DNA of 51,426 nucleotides from Lachnospiraceae bacterium (lineage in GTDB: Bacteria > Bacillota > Clostridia > Lachnospirales > Lachnospiraceae): the NCBI GenBank assembly GCA_017469945.1, contig JAFUFI010000015.1, positions 1 through 51,426 on the forward strand. The letters run 5' to 3'. Each line of letters starts with the position of its first letter. Positions within the stretch are counted from its first letter, which is position 1. A program made the position numbers and the translations under genes. Below, in pieces: positions 42,493 through 50,968 of the stretch. The notes under the pieces are model-generated. The model searched no databases and was not told where the DNA came from. It was given only the letters and a program-made list of their open reading frames with translations.

Positions 42493-43233
42493 ATGGGTGT
42501 TGTAAAGCCTTTATATATTTACCCTCTTAATTATGTTTTTCAGGAAATAAAGAATGTTAAAGCCAATGCCACCTATGGATACGAGGCCCTGCTCCGTCCC
42601 GAGAACGGAATGGACCCAAGGTCTTATATCAATGCCAGGATAGCTATGGGTGGAACTCATCAATTAGAAATAGATTCTTTTTTTAATGCGACCAGGACTT
42701 TTGCGGATCTCCATATACCCGGATTCCTTTTTATAAACAGCTTTCCCAATGAGTCCTTTACGGGAGAGGAATCCATCAGTTACATGGAAAGCTTCGGAAA
42801 AGACGTGCTTTCCAGGGTTGTTGTGGAGATTGTTGAGTATCCCTTTGTAAGTAAGGAAGCCTGGTTTAATAAGCAAAGATTTATGCTTAAGCATGATATG
42901 ATGTGCGCCCTTGATGCTTTTGGCGAAGGCCTTAATACTGATGTCAATTCGGTTCTTTTCTACGGACCGGATATCGTAAAGATCTCGAGAGCGATAATAC
43001 ATGACTTTTCCGAGGACCCGCAGAGAGTGGAGTACGTTAAGGCTCTTGTTTCAATGCTTAAAGACAGGGATGTAAAGGTACTTGCGGAGGGGATCGAGAA
43101 CATAGTCGAGTACGAGATGCTTAAAGAGTACGGTATAGACCTCGCGCAGGGGTATTATATCGGTATGCCGGGAATCCCTGATCCGCCGCCTTTTATCGAG
43201 GACGGAGATACAAGAAAGTATACGGACTATTGA
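42493..43233 (+). CDS. Degenerate EAL-domain protein
   Basis: 246 residues, essentially one EAL domain. Metal and substrate positions seen: EALLR (E31), N82 (INSFP), E112 (VEIVEYP), K163 (DIVKIS), E199 (LAEGIE) and Q219 (AQGYYIG). The DDFGTG motif is altered to DAFGEG: D141 is kept but the second aspartate is Ala142, and the following loop-6 sequence is also changed. Known EAL enzymes need both aspartates for the two-metal site, so hydrolysis of c-di-GMP is probably lost and a binding or regulatory role is more likely. Last gene of the 40.75-43.2 kb set. The ribU promoter overlaps its stop codon. Confidence 0.85.
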   Translation: MGVVKPLYIYPLNYVFQEIKNVKANATYGYEALLRPENGMDPRSYINARIAMGGTHQLEIDSFFNATRTFADLHIPGFLFINSFPNESFTGEESISYMESFGKDVLSRVVVEIVEYPFVSKEAWFNKQRFMLKHDMMCALDAFGEGLNTDVNSVLFYGPDIVKISRAIIHDFSEDPQRVEYVKALVSMLKDRDVKVLAEGIENIVEYEMLKEYGIDLAQGYYIGMPGIPDPPPFIEDGDTRKYTDY

Positions 43234-43257
43234 CAAATGTAAAATATATTATATAAT
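43230..43257 (+). promoter_or_regulatory. Promoter of the FMN riboswitch-ribU transcript
   Basis: Consensus TTGACA (43230-43235) overlapping the TGA of the EAL-like gene, 16-base spacer, TATAAT (43252-43257). Confidence 0.85.
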
Positions 43258-43290
43258 TAGAGTGCGTTAAGAAATTAACGATAAAAGAAA

Positions 43291-43413
43291 ATTCTTCAGG
43301 GCGGGGTGTGATTCCCCACTGGCGGTAAAGTCCGCGAGCTGAGAGAGGGTGATCCTATCGATGCCGAGCCGGTGAAATTCCGGAACCAACAGTATAGTCT
43401 GGATGAAAGAAGA
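43291..43413 (+). promoter_or_regulatory. FMN riboswitch (RFN element)
   Basis: The conserved RFN sequence is plain: CTTCAGGGCGGGGTGTGATTCCCCACTGGCGGTAAAG (in part), then CCGCGAGC, GAGCCGGTGAAATTCCGG, ACCAACAGTATAGTCTGGATGAAAGAAG (in part). A terminator follows at 43449 and ribU after it, so FMN should end transcription early. This is the classic feedback control of riboflavin uptake. Confidence 0.97.
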
Positions 43414-43448
43414 AACAGATAAGCCGCAAGGCTTTTATTTGCTATCTC

Positions 43449-43477
43449 GCCCGTAGTTTTTACTGCGGGCTTTTTTG
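43449..43477 (+). terminator. FMN riboswitch terminator
   Basis: GCCCGTAG (43449-43456) pairs with CTGCGGGC (43463-43470) with one G-U, then six T's. About 110 bases of untranslated leader remain to the ribU start; I see no further element there apart from the ribosome site GTGAGGA. Confidence 0.88.
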
Positions 43478-43590
43478 ATGGTAAAAGATAGTGGTAAAAG
43501 AAATAAGTTTTATCTGTCACGGAAGAATTTTCCACACAAAATGCGGGCTTTAGCTTATCCCAAAAGTTAGGGCCGGAAAGTGAGGAAATA

Positions 43591-44394
43591 ATGAAAGAAT
43601 TTTTTGGGAAAATTGCAACAAATTTTACAAACCTCGGACACACCGTTGCAGAAAACGTAGTCTTTGTGCTTACCTTTATAGGTATCATTGCTGCTTTGTT
43701 TTTGATCGCGGTAGCTCTTGAGAAAATTGCTCAGCGAAGACAGGGCGTTAAAGAGAAAATCTTTACAACTCGTAAGATGGCTATGGTCGGTATGTTTTCG
43801 GCCCTTGCTACGATTCTTATGCTTATTGAGATTCCGCTCTTTTTTGCTCCTTCATTTTACAAGCTGGACTTTAGCGAACTGCCTATTCTTATCGGAACAT
43901 TCGCATTCGGACCTGCTGCCGGAGTAATGATGGAGTTTTTAAAGATCGTATTAAAACTTTTTGTGAAGGGCACAAGTACCGCATTTGTAGGAGAGCTTGC
44001 AAACTTTGCGGTTGGATGCAGTTTGGTTCTTACCGCATCTGTTATCTACAGCTTCAAAAAGACCAAGAAGGGAGCGCTTGCTGCCTGCCTTATCGGTACT
44101 GCAGTTCTTACTGTTTTTGGAACCGCATTCAATGCAGTATACCTTCTTCCTACTTTTGCAAAGATGTACAATATGCCTCTTGAGGGACTCCTTGCAATGG
44201 GAAGCGCAGTTAACCCTCTCGTAAAGGAAGGAAGTATTCTTAGCTTCGTAGCAGTTTGTGTTGCTCCTTTAAACCTTATAAAAGGACTTGCAAACTCAAT
44301 CATCGTACTTCTTGTTTACAAGCCTTTAAGCCCTGTTCTTAAGGGAGAAGTAAAGCGTGCAAAACGTAGAGAAGTAGCTTCTGAAAATGCGTAA
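43591..44394 (+). CDS. ribU: Riboflavin ECF transporter S component RibU
   Basis: 267 residues. After an N-terminal extra helix (VVFVLTFIGIIAALFLIAVAL, about 22-42) and a basic loop comes the six-helix RibU core. It begins TTRKMAMVGMFSALATIL and contains DFSELPILIGTFAFGPAAGVMMEFLK (part), the flavin-binding signature. The S component needs the shared EcfA/A'/T module, which is not in the window. The FMN riboswitch upstream confirms the substrate class. The N-terminal helix is longer than in B. subtilis RibU (about 190 residues) but common in Lachnospiraceae. Ends in a strong terminator. Confidence 0.93.
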   Translation: MKEFFGKIATNFTNLGHTVAENVVFVLTFIGIIAALFLIAVALEKIAQRRQGVKEKIFTTRKMAMVGMFSALATILMLIEIPLFFAPSFYKLDFSELPILIGTFAFGPAAGVMMEFLKIVLKLFVKGTSTAFVGELANFAVGCSLVLTASVIYSFKKTKKGALAACLIGTAVLTVFGTAFNAVYLLPTFAKMYNMPLEGLLAMGSAVNPLVKEGSILSFVAVCVAPLNLIKGLANSIIVLLVYKPLSPVLKGEVKRAKRREVASENA

Positions 44395-44433
44395 AAGCAG
44401 TAGATAAATGCTGCTAAAAGAGTAAATCCCAAA

Positions 44434-44479
44434 ATCAGTCCCGGGCGGTTTTAAAAGACTGCCCGGGATTGATTTTTTT
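44434..44479 (+). terminator. Terminator after ribU
   Basis: AATCAGTCCCGGGC (44434-44447) pairs with GCCCGGGATTGATT (44461-44474), 13 of 14 Watson-Crick, followed by TTTTT. The right arm includes TTGATT, which sits 17 bases before TATAAT at 44492, so the terminator may share sequence with a promoter for the next operon. Confidence 0.9.
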
Positions 44480-44581
44480 ACTGATTTTTTATATAATAAA
44501 TTGATTTAATGTATAAAAATGGTTGGACTATGTCCGGCGGTAAATCCAAAGGCCGTAGCGATCTATACGAAAGCGACAGAT

Positions 44582-45058
44582 ATGGTAGAAATAGAAGTTA
44601 AATTAAGTCCCTCAGATCTATATGATTTCAATCTGAGACATTCCTACAGTTCTCTCTCGGGGATACTGGCTACGGCTGTAGGACTTGTGGGCGTTATCTA
44701 CGGATTTTATGCAAAGTACTGGATACTGCTTGTTGTAGGAGCGATACTTGTAGTCTATACGCCGATAGTTTTACTTGTTAAGGCGAATCAGACCTTCGCC
44801 CTTACTCCGGCGATGAAGAATCCTCTTAAGTTGCGTTTTGATGACGAAGGGCTTACGATCTCACAGGCTGAAAGCTCCCATACCTACAAATGGGAAGAAG
44901 TTGTAAAGGCGGTATCTACCGGAAGAAGTATTATCGTCTATACTACAAAGTACAACGCTACGATAATCCCAAGGTCGCAGGCCGGAGAGGCTCTGCCTCT
45001 TGTTATCTCCGAGATTTCGGCCCACCTTGAGCCCAAGAAAAACAAGATCAGGAGCTAG
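44582..45058 (+). CDS. YcxB-like membrane protein
   Basis: 158 residues from the ATG at 44582 (179 if translation begins at 44519; neither start has a good ribosome site). Two adjacent membrane helices (ILATAVGLVGVIYGFYA and WILLVVGAILVVYTPIVLLV) are followed by a soluble domain with the YcxB-type pattern: LRFDDEGLTI, SHTYKWEEVVKAV, ..IIVYTTKYNATIIPR. Function of the family is unknown. It heads the operon: tsaE starts 2 bases after its stop. Confidence 0.78.
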   Translation: MVEIEVKLSPSDLYDFNLRHSYSSLSGILATAVGLVGVIYGFYAKYWILLVVGAILVVYTPIVLLVKANQTFALTPAMKNPLKLRFDDEGLTISQAESSHTYKWEEVVKAVSTGRSIIVYTTKYNATIIPRSQAGEALPLVISEISAHLEPKKNKIRS

Positions 45059-45060
45059 TT

Positions 45061-45495
45061 ATGGCAATAGAAGTTTTTGAGAGTTTTTCCGCTGAGGATA
45101 CTCGAAAGTTTGCAGCCGAGATGGGAAAGAAAGTTACGCCGGGTACCGTTATAGCTCTTTCCGGAGATTTAGGCGTCGGTAAGACTCTGTTTTCCCAGGG
45201 GTTTGCGGAAGGACTCGGAGTTAAGGAACCCACTTCTTCGCCGACCTTTACCATTTTACAGATTTACGACAGCGGAAGGATGCCTTTTTACCATTTCGAT
45301 GTATACAGGATCGCCGATCCGGAGGAGATGGATGAGATCGGTTTCGATACTTATATATACGGGGAAGGCGTATCGGTTATAGAGTGGGCGGAGCTTATAC
45401 CGGAGCTTATTCCGGAGGATGCGGTCCGCATCAAAATAGAAAAAGAACTTGAAAAAGGATTTGATTACAGAAAGATTACTGTTTGTACGGATTGA
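45061..45495 (+). CDS. tsaE: tRNA t6A synthesis ATPase TsaE
   Basis: 144 residues; the ATPase that resets the TsaB-TsaD complex making N6-threonylcarbamoyladenosine at A37 of ANN-reading tRNAs. Walker A is GDLGVGKT (35-42). SPTFTILQIY and the FDVYRI / EWAELIPE segments are conserved TsaE motifs. Length is normal. tsaB follows after 8 bases, and tsaD lies four genes further on, so three of the four t6A enzymes are co-transcribed; TsaC/Sua5 is not in the window. Confidence 0.95.
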   Translation: MAIEVFESFSAEDTRKFAAEMGKKVTPGTVIALSGDLGVGKTLFSQGFAEGLGVKEPTSSPTFTILQIYDSGRMPFYHFDVYRIADPEEMDEIGFDTYIYGEGVSVIEWAELIPELIPEDAVRIKIEKELEKGFDYRKITVCTD

Positions 45496-45503
45496 GTTTG
45501 GAT

Positions 45504-46205
45504 ATGAATATTATAGGAATTGACAGCTCGGGACTGGTAGCGGGAGTGGCGATATATTCGGATGGAAAGATAATAGCCGAGTATTCCACCAACTTTAAAA
45601 AGACGCATTCCCAGACGCTTTTGCCGATGCTTAATGAGATAAAGATGATGACGGGATTTGACTTAGCGGAGGCTGATGCCATCGCAATTTCCTCCGGTCC
45701 CGGGTCCTACACGGGGCTTCGAATAGGAAGCGCTACGGCGAAGGGGATAGCCTTTGTTATAGATAAACCTATTGTTGAAGTTCCCACATTAGAGGGACTT
45801 GCATATAACCTTTGGGGAGTGGGAGATTTAATATGCCCTCTTATGGACGCCAGAAGGAAACAGGTTTACACAGGACTTTACGAGTTTAACCCGGAGTTTA
45901 ATACTGTCCTTGAGGGATGCGCCGAGAGCCTTGATCTTTTGATCGAAAAGATAAACGAAACAGGAAGGCCTGTTATTTTCCTCGGAGACGGAGTTCCTGT
46001 TTATAAAGATTATTTAGAGGAAAACATTAAAGTACCTTACAGATTTGCTCCGGCACACAAGGCTTACCAAAGCGCCGCGAGCATAGCAACCCTGGGAGCG
46101 ATCTATTACCAAAAAGGAAAGACAGTAAACGCAGACGATCACGCACCTACATACCTTAGAAAGAGTCAGGCCGAAAACGAAGGTCCAAAGAAATTTGAGG
46201 TATAA
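45504..46205 (+). CDS. tsaB: tRNA t6A synthesis protein TsaB
   Basis: 233 residues of the ASKHA fold; the non-catalytic partner that dimerises with TsaD. N-terminal IIGIDSSGLVAGVAIY, then SSGPGSYTGLRIGSATAKG (the TsaB signature) and PLMDARRKQVYTGLY. The start at 45504 gives the usual N-terminus; an in-frame ATG at 45483 overlaps tsaE. rimI begins 2 bases after the stop. Confidence 0.95.
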   Translation: MNIIGIDSSGLVAGVAIYSDGKIIAEYSTNFKKTHSQTLLPMLNEIKMMTGFDLAEADAIAISSGPGSYTGLRIGSATAKGIAFVIDKPIVEVPTLEGLAYNLWGVGDLICPLMDARRKQVYTGLYEFNPEFNTVLEGCAESLDLLIEKINETGRPVIFLGDGVPVYKDYLEENIKVPYRFAPAHKAYQSAASIATLGAIYYQKGKTVNADDHAPTYLRKSQAENEGPKKFEV

Positions 46206-46207
46206 AA

Positions 46208-46648
46208 ATGCAGATTACCATTCGTAAACTTAAAGAATCAGATATCCTCACGCTTGCCCGGATAGAGAGAGAATCCTTCAGCCATCCCTGGTCGGAGGAA
46301 TCCTTCAGAGAGCTTTTGTCAATAGACTACGCAAGGTATCTTGTGGCGGAGGCTGACGGAAAGGTTGTGGGCTCTGCAGGGATGAGAGTGGTTTACGGAG
46401 AGGGAGATATCGATAATGTTGTTGTTGACGCCGGATATAGAGGAAACGGCATAGCCGGGGCCCTTATATCTGAGCTTATTGCTCTTGGAGAGAGTGAAGG
46501 AGTAAAGGAATTTACTCTTGAAGTCAGGGTGAGCAACGCGCCTGCCATCAGGGTATACGAAAAGGCAGGATTTAAGACTGAGGGGGTTAGGCCGGGCTTT
46601 TACGAAGACCCGAAAGAAGATGCGCTTATTATGTGGCGCAGAGGTTGA
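46208..46648 (+). CDS. rimI: Ribosomal protein S18-alanine N-acetyltransferase RimI
   Basis: 146 residues of the GNAT family. The acetyl-CoA loop is GYRGNGIAGAL, and the C-terminal RVSNAPAIRVYEKAGFKTEGVRPGFYEDPKEDALIM (quoted in pieces: SNAPAIRVYEKAGF, RPGFYEDPKEDALIM) is the RimI signature. It would acetylate the N-terminus of S18 and perhaps other proteins. The tsaE-tsaB-rimI-tsaD order is common in Firmicutes. Confidence 0.93.
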   Translation: MQITIRKLKESDILTLARIERESFSHPWSEESFRELLSIDYARYLVAEADGKVVGSAGMRVVYGEGDIDNVVVDAGYRGNGIAGALISELIALGESEGVKEFTLEVRVSNAPAIRVYEKAGFKTEGVRPGFYEDPKEDALIMWRRG

Positions 46649-46652
46649 TTTT

Positions 46653-47561
46653 ATGTTGGATGTTTGTTTGCTGGGAACCGGCGGAATGATGCCGCTCCCA
46701 TACAGGTGGCTTACTTCGCTGATGATGAGATACAACGGACACAGTATTCTTATCGATTGCGGAGAGGGAACACAGATAGCCATGAAGGAAAAGGGCTGGA
46801 GCCCCAATCCTATAGATATCATATGTTTTACCCATTATCATGCAGACCATATAAGCGGGCTGCCGGGTATGCTCCTTAATATGGGTAATGCCGACAGAAC
46901 CGAGCCCCTTCTTCTTATAGGACCCAAGGGCCTTGAAAGGGTTGTGGGAGCTTTAAGAGTTATTGCGCCGGAGCTTCCATTTGAGCTTCGGTTTATGGAG
47001 ATCACATCCCCGGAGCAGACCTTTGAATTTGACGGATTTAAGCTTAAGGCCTTTAAGGTAAACCACAGCATGGTCTGTTACGGATATACGATCGAAATAG
47101 ACAGGTCGGGAAGATTCGACAAGGATAGAGCTGAAAAGCTCGGAATACCTCTTAAGCTTTGGAGCAGGCTCCAAAAGGGGGAGGAGATTACGGAAGATGG
47201 CGTAACCTATACTCCGGATATGGTCCTCGGAGAAAAGAGAAAAGGCCTTAAGGTCACCTATTGTACGGACTCAAGACCTACGGATTCTATAAGAGAGGCC
47301 GCTAAGGATACAGACCTGCTTATCTTAGAGGGAATGTACGGAGACCCGGAGGAGGCCGAAAAAGCCGTATCAAAGAAGCATATGACTATGCAGGAAGCCT
47401 GCGAGATAGCTGGGGAGGCCGGAGCTTCGGAGCTTTGGCTTACACACTACAGCCCGGCGATGAACTGGCCGGACAATTACAAAGACACAGTCAGATCGAT
47501 CTTTAAGGATGCTCATATAGCAAAGGACGGCTATAGCAAAGAGCTCAATTTTGAAGACTGA
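46653..47561 (+). CDS. rnz: RNase Z-like metallo-beta-lactamase hydrolase
   Basis: 302 residues. The metal motif is THYHADHISGLPG (H61, H63, D65, H66), following LIDCGEGTQIAM, both diagnostic for tRNase Z. Further metal ligands are likely N/H in VNHSMVCYGYTIE, the aspartate of YCTDSRPT and the histidine of LWLTHYSPAM. Expected role: endonucleolytic removal of tRNA 3' trailers. The start at 46653 follows the rimI stop by 4 bases; a longer frame starts inside rimI. A wider ElaC-type hydrolase cannot be excluded. Confidence 0.88.
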   Translation: MLDVCLLGTGGMMPLPYRWLTSLMMRYNGHSILIDCGEGTQIAMKEKGWSPNPIDIICFTHYHADHISGLPGMLLNMGNADRTEPLLLIGPKGLERVVGALRVIAPELPFELRFMEITSPEQTFEFDGFKLKAFKVNHSMVCYGYTIEIDRSGRFDKDRAEKLGIPLKLWSRLQKGEEITEDGVTYTPDMVLGEKRKGLKVTYCTDSRPTDSIREAAKDTDLLILEGMYGDPEEAEKAVSKKHMTMQEACEIAGEAGASELWLTHYSPAMNWPDNYKDTVRSIFKDAHIAKDGYSKELNFED

Positions 47562-47588
47562 TATAAAAGGATTTGAGGTAACCCGTTA

Positions 47589-48191
47589 ATGAAACTTAAG
47601 CCGCGCGCTACAAGGATTACAATTATAATAGTGCTGATGATAATGGCCGTGGTGGGGTACTATGCCTTTCTTTCGGGCAGAGCGAAGGAGCGGAAAGCTG
47701 ACGCCAATATGACCGCGGTAGAGGCTGCTCTTTCGAGAAATCTTGATAAAGATTATCCGCCTACTCCCAAGGAGGTTATGAAGTACTACAACGAGATCAT
47801 GAAATGCTATTACGCCGAAGATACCTCGGAGGATGATCTTGAGGCTCTCGGACTTAAGGCAAGAGGTCTCTTTGACCAAAAGCTTCTCGAGGCCAATGAA
47901 GTGGGAAGTTATCTGATTTCGCTTAAAGAGGACGTACAAAGCTACAAGGACGCAAAGCGCAAGGTTACCAATGCGGGAGTCGCATCAAGTACCAATGTTG
48001 ATTATTACACAAGGGACGGATATTCCTTTGCGAGACTCCTTTGTACCTACAATGTTAATGAGAACGGAACCAGCGAGACCCAAAGGATCATTTATCTTTT
48101 AAGAAAGGATACGGAAAAGCGCTGGAAAATATACGGATGGGATTTTGAGGCAAATGTCGATCTAAACGGCGACGGAATCCCGGGTGATTGA
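47589..48191 (+). CDS. Small membrane-anchored protein of unknown function
   Basis: 200 residues. One N-terminal helix ([19 protein letters not shown], about 10-28), then an external soluble domain with helices ([19 protein letters not shown]) and a beta-rich end ([21 protein letters not shown]). The [12 protein letters not shown] region is familiar from uncharacterised Lachnospiraceae proteins (possibly DUF6715; recalled, not checked). GATTTGAGGTAA precedes the ATG. It sits between RNase Z and tsaD; its TGA overlaps the tsaD start region, indicating coupling. Confidence 0.75.
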   Translation: MKLKPRATRITIIIVLMIMAVVGYYAFLSGRAKERKADANMTAVEAALSRNLDKDYPPTPKEVMKYYNEIMKCYYAEDTSEDDLEALGLKARGLFDQKLLEANEVGSYLISLKEDVQSYKDAKRKVTNAGVASSTNVDYYTRDGYSFARLLCTYNVNENGTSETQRIIYLLRKDTEKRWKIYGWDFEANVDLNGDGIPGD

Positions 48192-49234
48192 TGATGGACA
48201 AAGATGTACTGATTTTGGGAATAGAGAGCTCATGTGACGAAACAGCCGCTTCGGTTGTAAGGAACGGACGGGAAGTTCTCTCAAATACGATTTATTCGCA
48301 GATAGATCTCCACACCCTCTACGGAGGAGTTGTACCGGAGATCGCTTCAAGAAAGCATATAGAGAAAATAAACAGAGTTATAAAAAAGTCTCTTGAAGAG
48401 GCCGGAGTAACCTTAAAAGATATAGACGCTATCGCCGTAACCTACGGACCGGGACTTGTGGGAGCTTTACTTGTAGGAGTGTCCGCAGCCAAGGCTATAA
48501 GCTTTGCGGGAGATATTCCTCTTGTGGGAGTACATCATATCGAAGGACATATAAGTGCCAATTATATTGACAATCCTGATCTTAAGCCTCCTTTTATGTG
48601 CCTTGTGGCTTCGGGAGGACATTCCCATCTTGTGCTGGTAAAGGATTACGGGGAGTACGAGATAATCGCAAGAACGCGTGACGATGCCGCCGGAGAGGCC
48701 TTTGACAAGGTGGCGAGAGCCATAGGACTCGGCTATCCGGGGGGACCGAAGATAGACAAGATCTCAAACGAAGGAAATCCGGACGCTATAGTTTTTCCCA
48801 GAGGAAAGGTGGAAGGAAGCGAGTACGATTTCTCCTTCAGCGGACTTAAATCGGCGGTACTTAATTACTTAAACGGCTGCAGGATGAAGGGGGAGGAATT
48901 CTCCCAGGCGGATGTGGCCGCATCCTTCCAAAAGGCTGTTGTGGAAGTACTTGTTGAGCATTCCCTAAGAGCGGCAAAGGACTATGGGGTAAAGACTTTT
49001 GCCATCGCCGGAGGAGTGGCTTCGAACTCCCATCTTCGAAAGGCTTTTGAAGAGGAATGTGCAAAACGGGGATTTGATTTTGTACATCCTGCGCCGATCT
49101 ATTGCACGGACAACGCGGCTATGATAGGTGCCGCGGGGTATTATGAATTTGTTAAGGGGTATAGGAGCGCTCTCGACTTAAACGCTGTGCCTAATCTTCA
49201 GATAGGCGAGAAGGTCGGAGTGTTCAAAGTGTAA
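48191..49234 (+). CDS. tsaD: tRNA t6A threonylcarbamoyltransferase TsaD
   Basis: 347 residues; transfers the threonylcarbamoyl group to A37. [15 protein letters not shown] opens the ASKHA domain. VHHIEGH supplies the metal-binding histidines. [29 protein letters not shown] (part), [16 protein letters not shown] and [11 protein letters not shown] are the family motifs. Tandem ATGs at 48191 and 48194 both fit. Length is normal. Works with TsaB and TsaE encoded upstream in the same operon. Confidence 0.97.
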   Translation: MMDKDVLILGIESSCDETAASVVRNGREVLSNTIYSQIDLHTLYGGVVPEIASRKHIEKINRVIKKSLEEAGVTLKDIDAIAVTYGPGLVGALLVGVSAAKAISFAGDIPLVGVHHIEGHISANYIDNPDLKPPFMCLVASGGHSHLVLVKDYGEYEIIARTRDDAAGEAFDKVARAIGLGYPGGPKIDKISNEGNPDAIVFPRGKVEGSEYDFSFSGLKSAVLNYLNGCRMKGEEFSQADVAASFQKAVVEVLVEHSLRAAKDYGVKTFAIAGGVASNSHLRKAFEEECAKRGFDFVHPAPIYCTDNAAMIGAAGYYEFVKGYRSALDLNAVPNLQIGEKVGVFKV

Positions 49235-49235
49235 A

Positions 49236-50033
49236 ATGGATATTTTAAATACTAACGATAAAGCACCTGTAAAGCCTCATTGCACCGCAATACTTCTTGC
49301 GGGAGGCACGGGAAAGAGAATGGGCTCAAAGACTGCAAAGCAGTACCTTGAGATCAATGAAAAGCCGGTTCTTTGGTATAGTCTTATGGCTATCGAAAAG
49401 TCTGATATTATAGACGAGTGCATACTTGTGATCAGACCGGACGATGCGGAGTATGTAAGGGACGAACTTCTCTCCAAGTACTTTTTCACAAAGGTTACGA
49501 GGATAGCCGATGCCGGAAGAGAGAGATACGAATCTGTCTGGAGCGCTCTCGTAAGTCTTAAGAATATTAACTGGATGGCTCTGGGAATTGATAAACAGGA
49601 GGAGCTTTTATCGGATGAAAATCTCTCTAAAGATCTTCCCACTGATTATGTGTTTATCCACGACGGAGCAAGGCCTTTCCTTACGGAGAAGATCCTGAAG
49701 AGAAATTACGAAAAGGTGCTTGAATGCGGAGCCTGTGTTACCGCGGTCAAAAGCAAGGACACCGTTAAGATAGTTAATGAAGAAGGTGAGGTTATAAGTA
49801 CTCCCGACAGAAAATCGGTTTGGAGCGTCCAGACACCTCAGACCTTTAAAGCGGATCTTATATTTGAAAGCTACAGACGTGCCATGTACGACGAACGCGA
49901 GGATCTTACCGATGATGCTATGACGGTGGAGATGTCCGGACTTTCGAAGGTAAGCGTCGTAGAGGGGGATTACGGAAATATCAAGATAACCACTCCGGAG
50001 GACCTTACGATAGCGGAGATCTTTTCGAGCTAA
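49236..50033 (+). CDS. ispD: 2-C-methyl-D-erythritol 4-phosphate cytidylyltransferase IspD
   Basis: 265 residues; MEP-pathway enzyme making CDP-methylerythritol. ILLAGGTGKRMGSKTAKQYLEI is the CTP-binding loop (quoted region 19-40). Other landmarks: FIHDGARPFL, AVKSKDTVKIV, WSVQTPQTFK and LTDDAMTVE. It is about 30 residues longer than usual; most of the excess is an insert around residues 108-133 (NINWMALGIDKQEELLSDEN) between the arginine-containing GRERYESV and HDGARP segments. The gene starts 1 base after tsaD. The related TarI (ribitol-5-phosphate) is a less likely alternative because no tar genes are near. Confidence 0.88.
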   Translation: MDILNTNDKAPVKPHCTAILLAGGTGKRMGSKTAKQYLEINEKPVLWYSLMAIEKSDIIDECILVIRPDDAEYVRDELLSKYFFTKVTRIADAGRERYESVWSALVSLKNINWMALGIDKQEELLSDENLSKDLPTDYVFIHDGARPFLTEKILKRNYEKVLECGACVTAVKSKDTVKIVNEEGEVISTPDRKSVWSVQTPQTFKADLIFESYRRAMYDEREDLTDDAMTVEMSGLSKVSVVEGDYGNIKITTPEDLTIAEIFSS

Positions 50034-50060
50034 AAAGGGACCTCAAAAAGAGGGAACTCT

Positions 50061-50966
50061 ATGATCCATGTATTTATTGTAAATCCTATAGCTTGCGAGA
50101 TGGGTTATGCCCAAAAGCTCAGAAATACGCTTGAGCAGATACCCAATCTCCATTACTATGTCTTTTCCACAAGAAGGCGCGGACATGAAAAAGAGATAGT
50201 TCAGCTTATTTGCCGCTTCTTTGACAATGAGGAGCTTAGGTTCTATTGTTGCGGAGGAAGCGGAACTATGCGAAATATGCTGGACGGCATCAGCGATATC
50301 TCTAAGGTCGAGCTCGCTATGATCCCCTTTGGAACCTGCGACTTTCTTAAGGTCTTTACAGACGATATGTCTTTTTTCAGAGATGTCAAATCCCTTATCT
50401 ACGGGGAGGTGGTTTATGTCGATTATATGTCCACCAATCTCGGAAAAGCGCTTAACAGCGTGTCGTTCGGCGCCGATACGGACTCTCTCCGCGTAGGAGA
50501 GGACCTTCGTAGTATCGGCCTCGGAAGGCGTTATATCAATTATTGGATTGCATCTTTCTATGCAGCCTTTTTATCTCCCAAGAAAAGCTACGATCTTAAA
50601 TTTGAGAATAACACAATGAGTAATACCAGTGTTACGATCATGTACTTCGGCAACGGCAGCGTTATTGGAGGCCGGTTCCATGTAGGGCTTAATGACATTG
50701 TGGACGACGGTATAGGCTCTTACTGCTACGTTAAGGGTAAGGCACCCTACGCGAGACTGATGGCCTTAAGCAGCGCCGCCAGGGGAGATGAAAAGAAGCT
50801 TTCGAAATATGCACAGCTAAGTACGGGAAGATTTCTTAAGGCGAGAAGAAGCAACGGAGCCGCTTTTAACGTGGAGCTTGACGGAGAGCTTTTCACGACC
50901 GTGGATCTGGATGTGGAGATCGTAAGACAGGGCATTAAGTTTATTTTACCTAACAGAGGACTATAA
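50061..50966 (+). CDS. Diacylglycerol kinase-like (DAGK catalytic-fold) protein
   Basis: 301 residues. The fold is recognised from VFIVNPIACEMGYA (the NP motif), the CCGGSGTMRNML loop, MIPFGTCDFLKVF (counterpart of PxGTxNDF) and a C-terminal VELDGELFTT that corresponds to the family's DGE. The central loop normally reads GGDGT; here it is GGSGT (S67) and the usual NE following is RN. Loss of the aspartate, which positions ATP and Mg, makes lipid-kinase activity uncertain. AGAGGGA lies upstream of the ATG. Part of the tsaE-ispD run. Confidence 0.78.
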   Translation: MIHVFIVNPIACEMGYAQKLRNTLEQIPNLHYYVFSTRRRGHEKEIVQLICRFFDNEELRFYCCGGSGTMRNMLDGISDISKVELAMIPFGTCDFLKVFTDDMSFFRDVKSLIYGEVVYVDYMSTNLGKALNSVSFGADTDSLRVGEDLRSIGLGRRYINYWIASFYAAFLSPKKSYDLKFENNTMSNTSVTIMYFGNGSVIGGRFHVGLNDIVDDGIGSYCYVKGKAPYARLMALSSAARGDEKKLSKYAQLSTGRFLKARRSNGAAFNVELDGELFTTVDLDVEIVRQGIKFILPNRGL

Positions 50967-50968
50967 GG

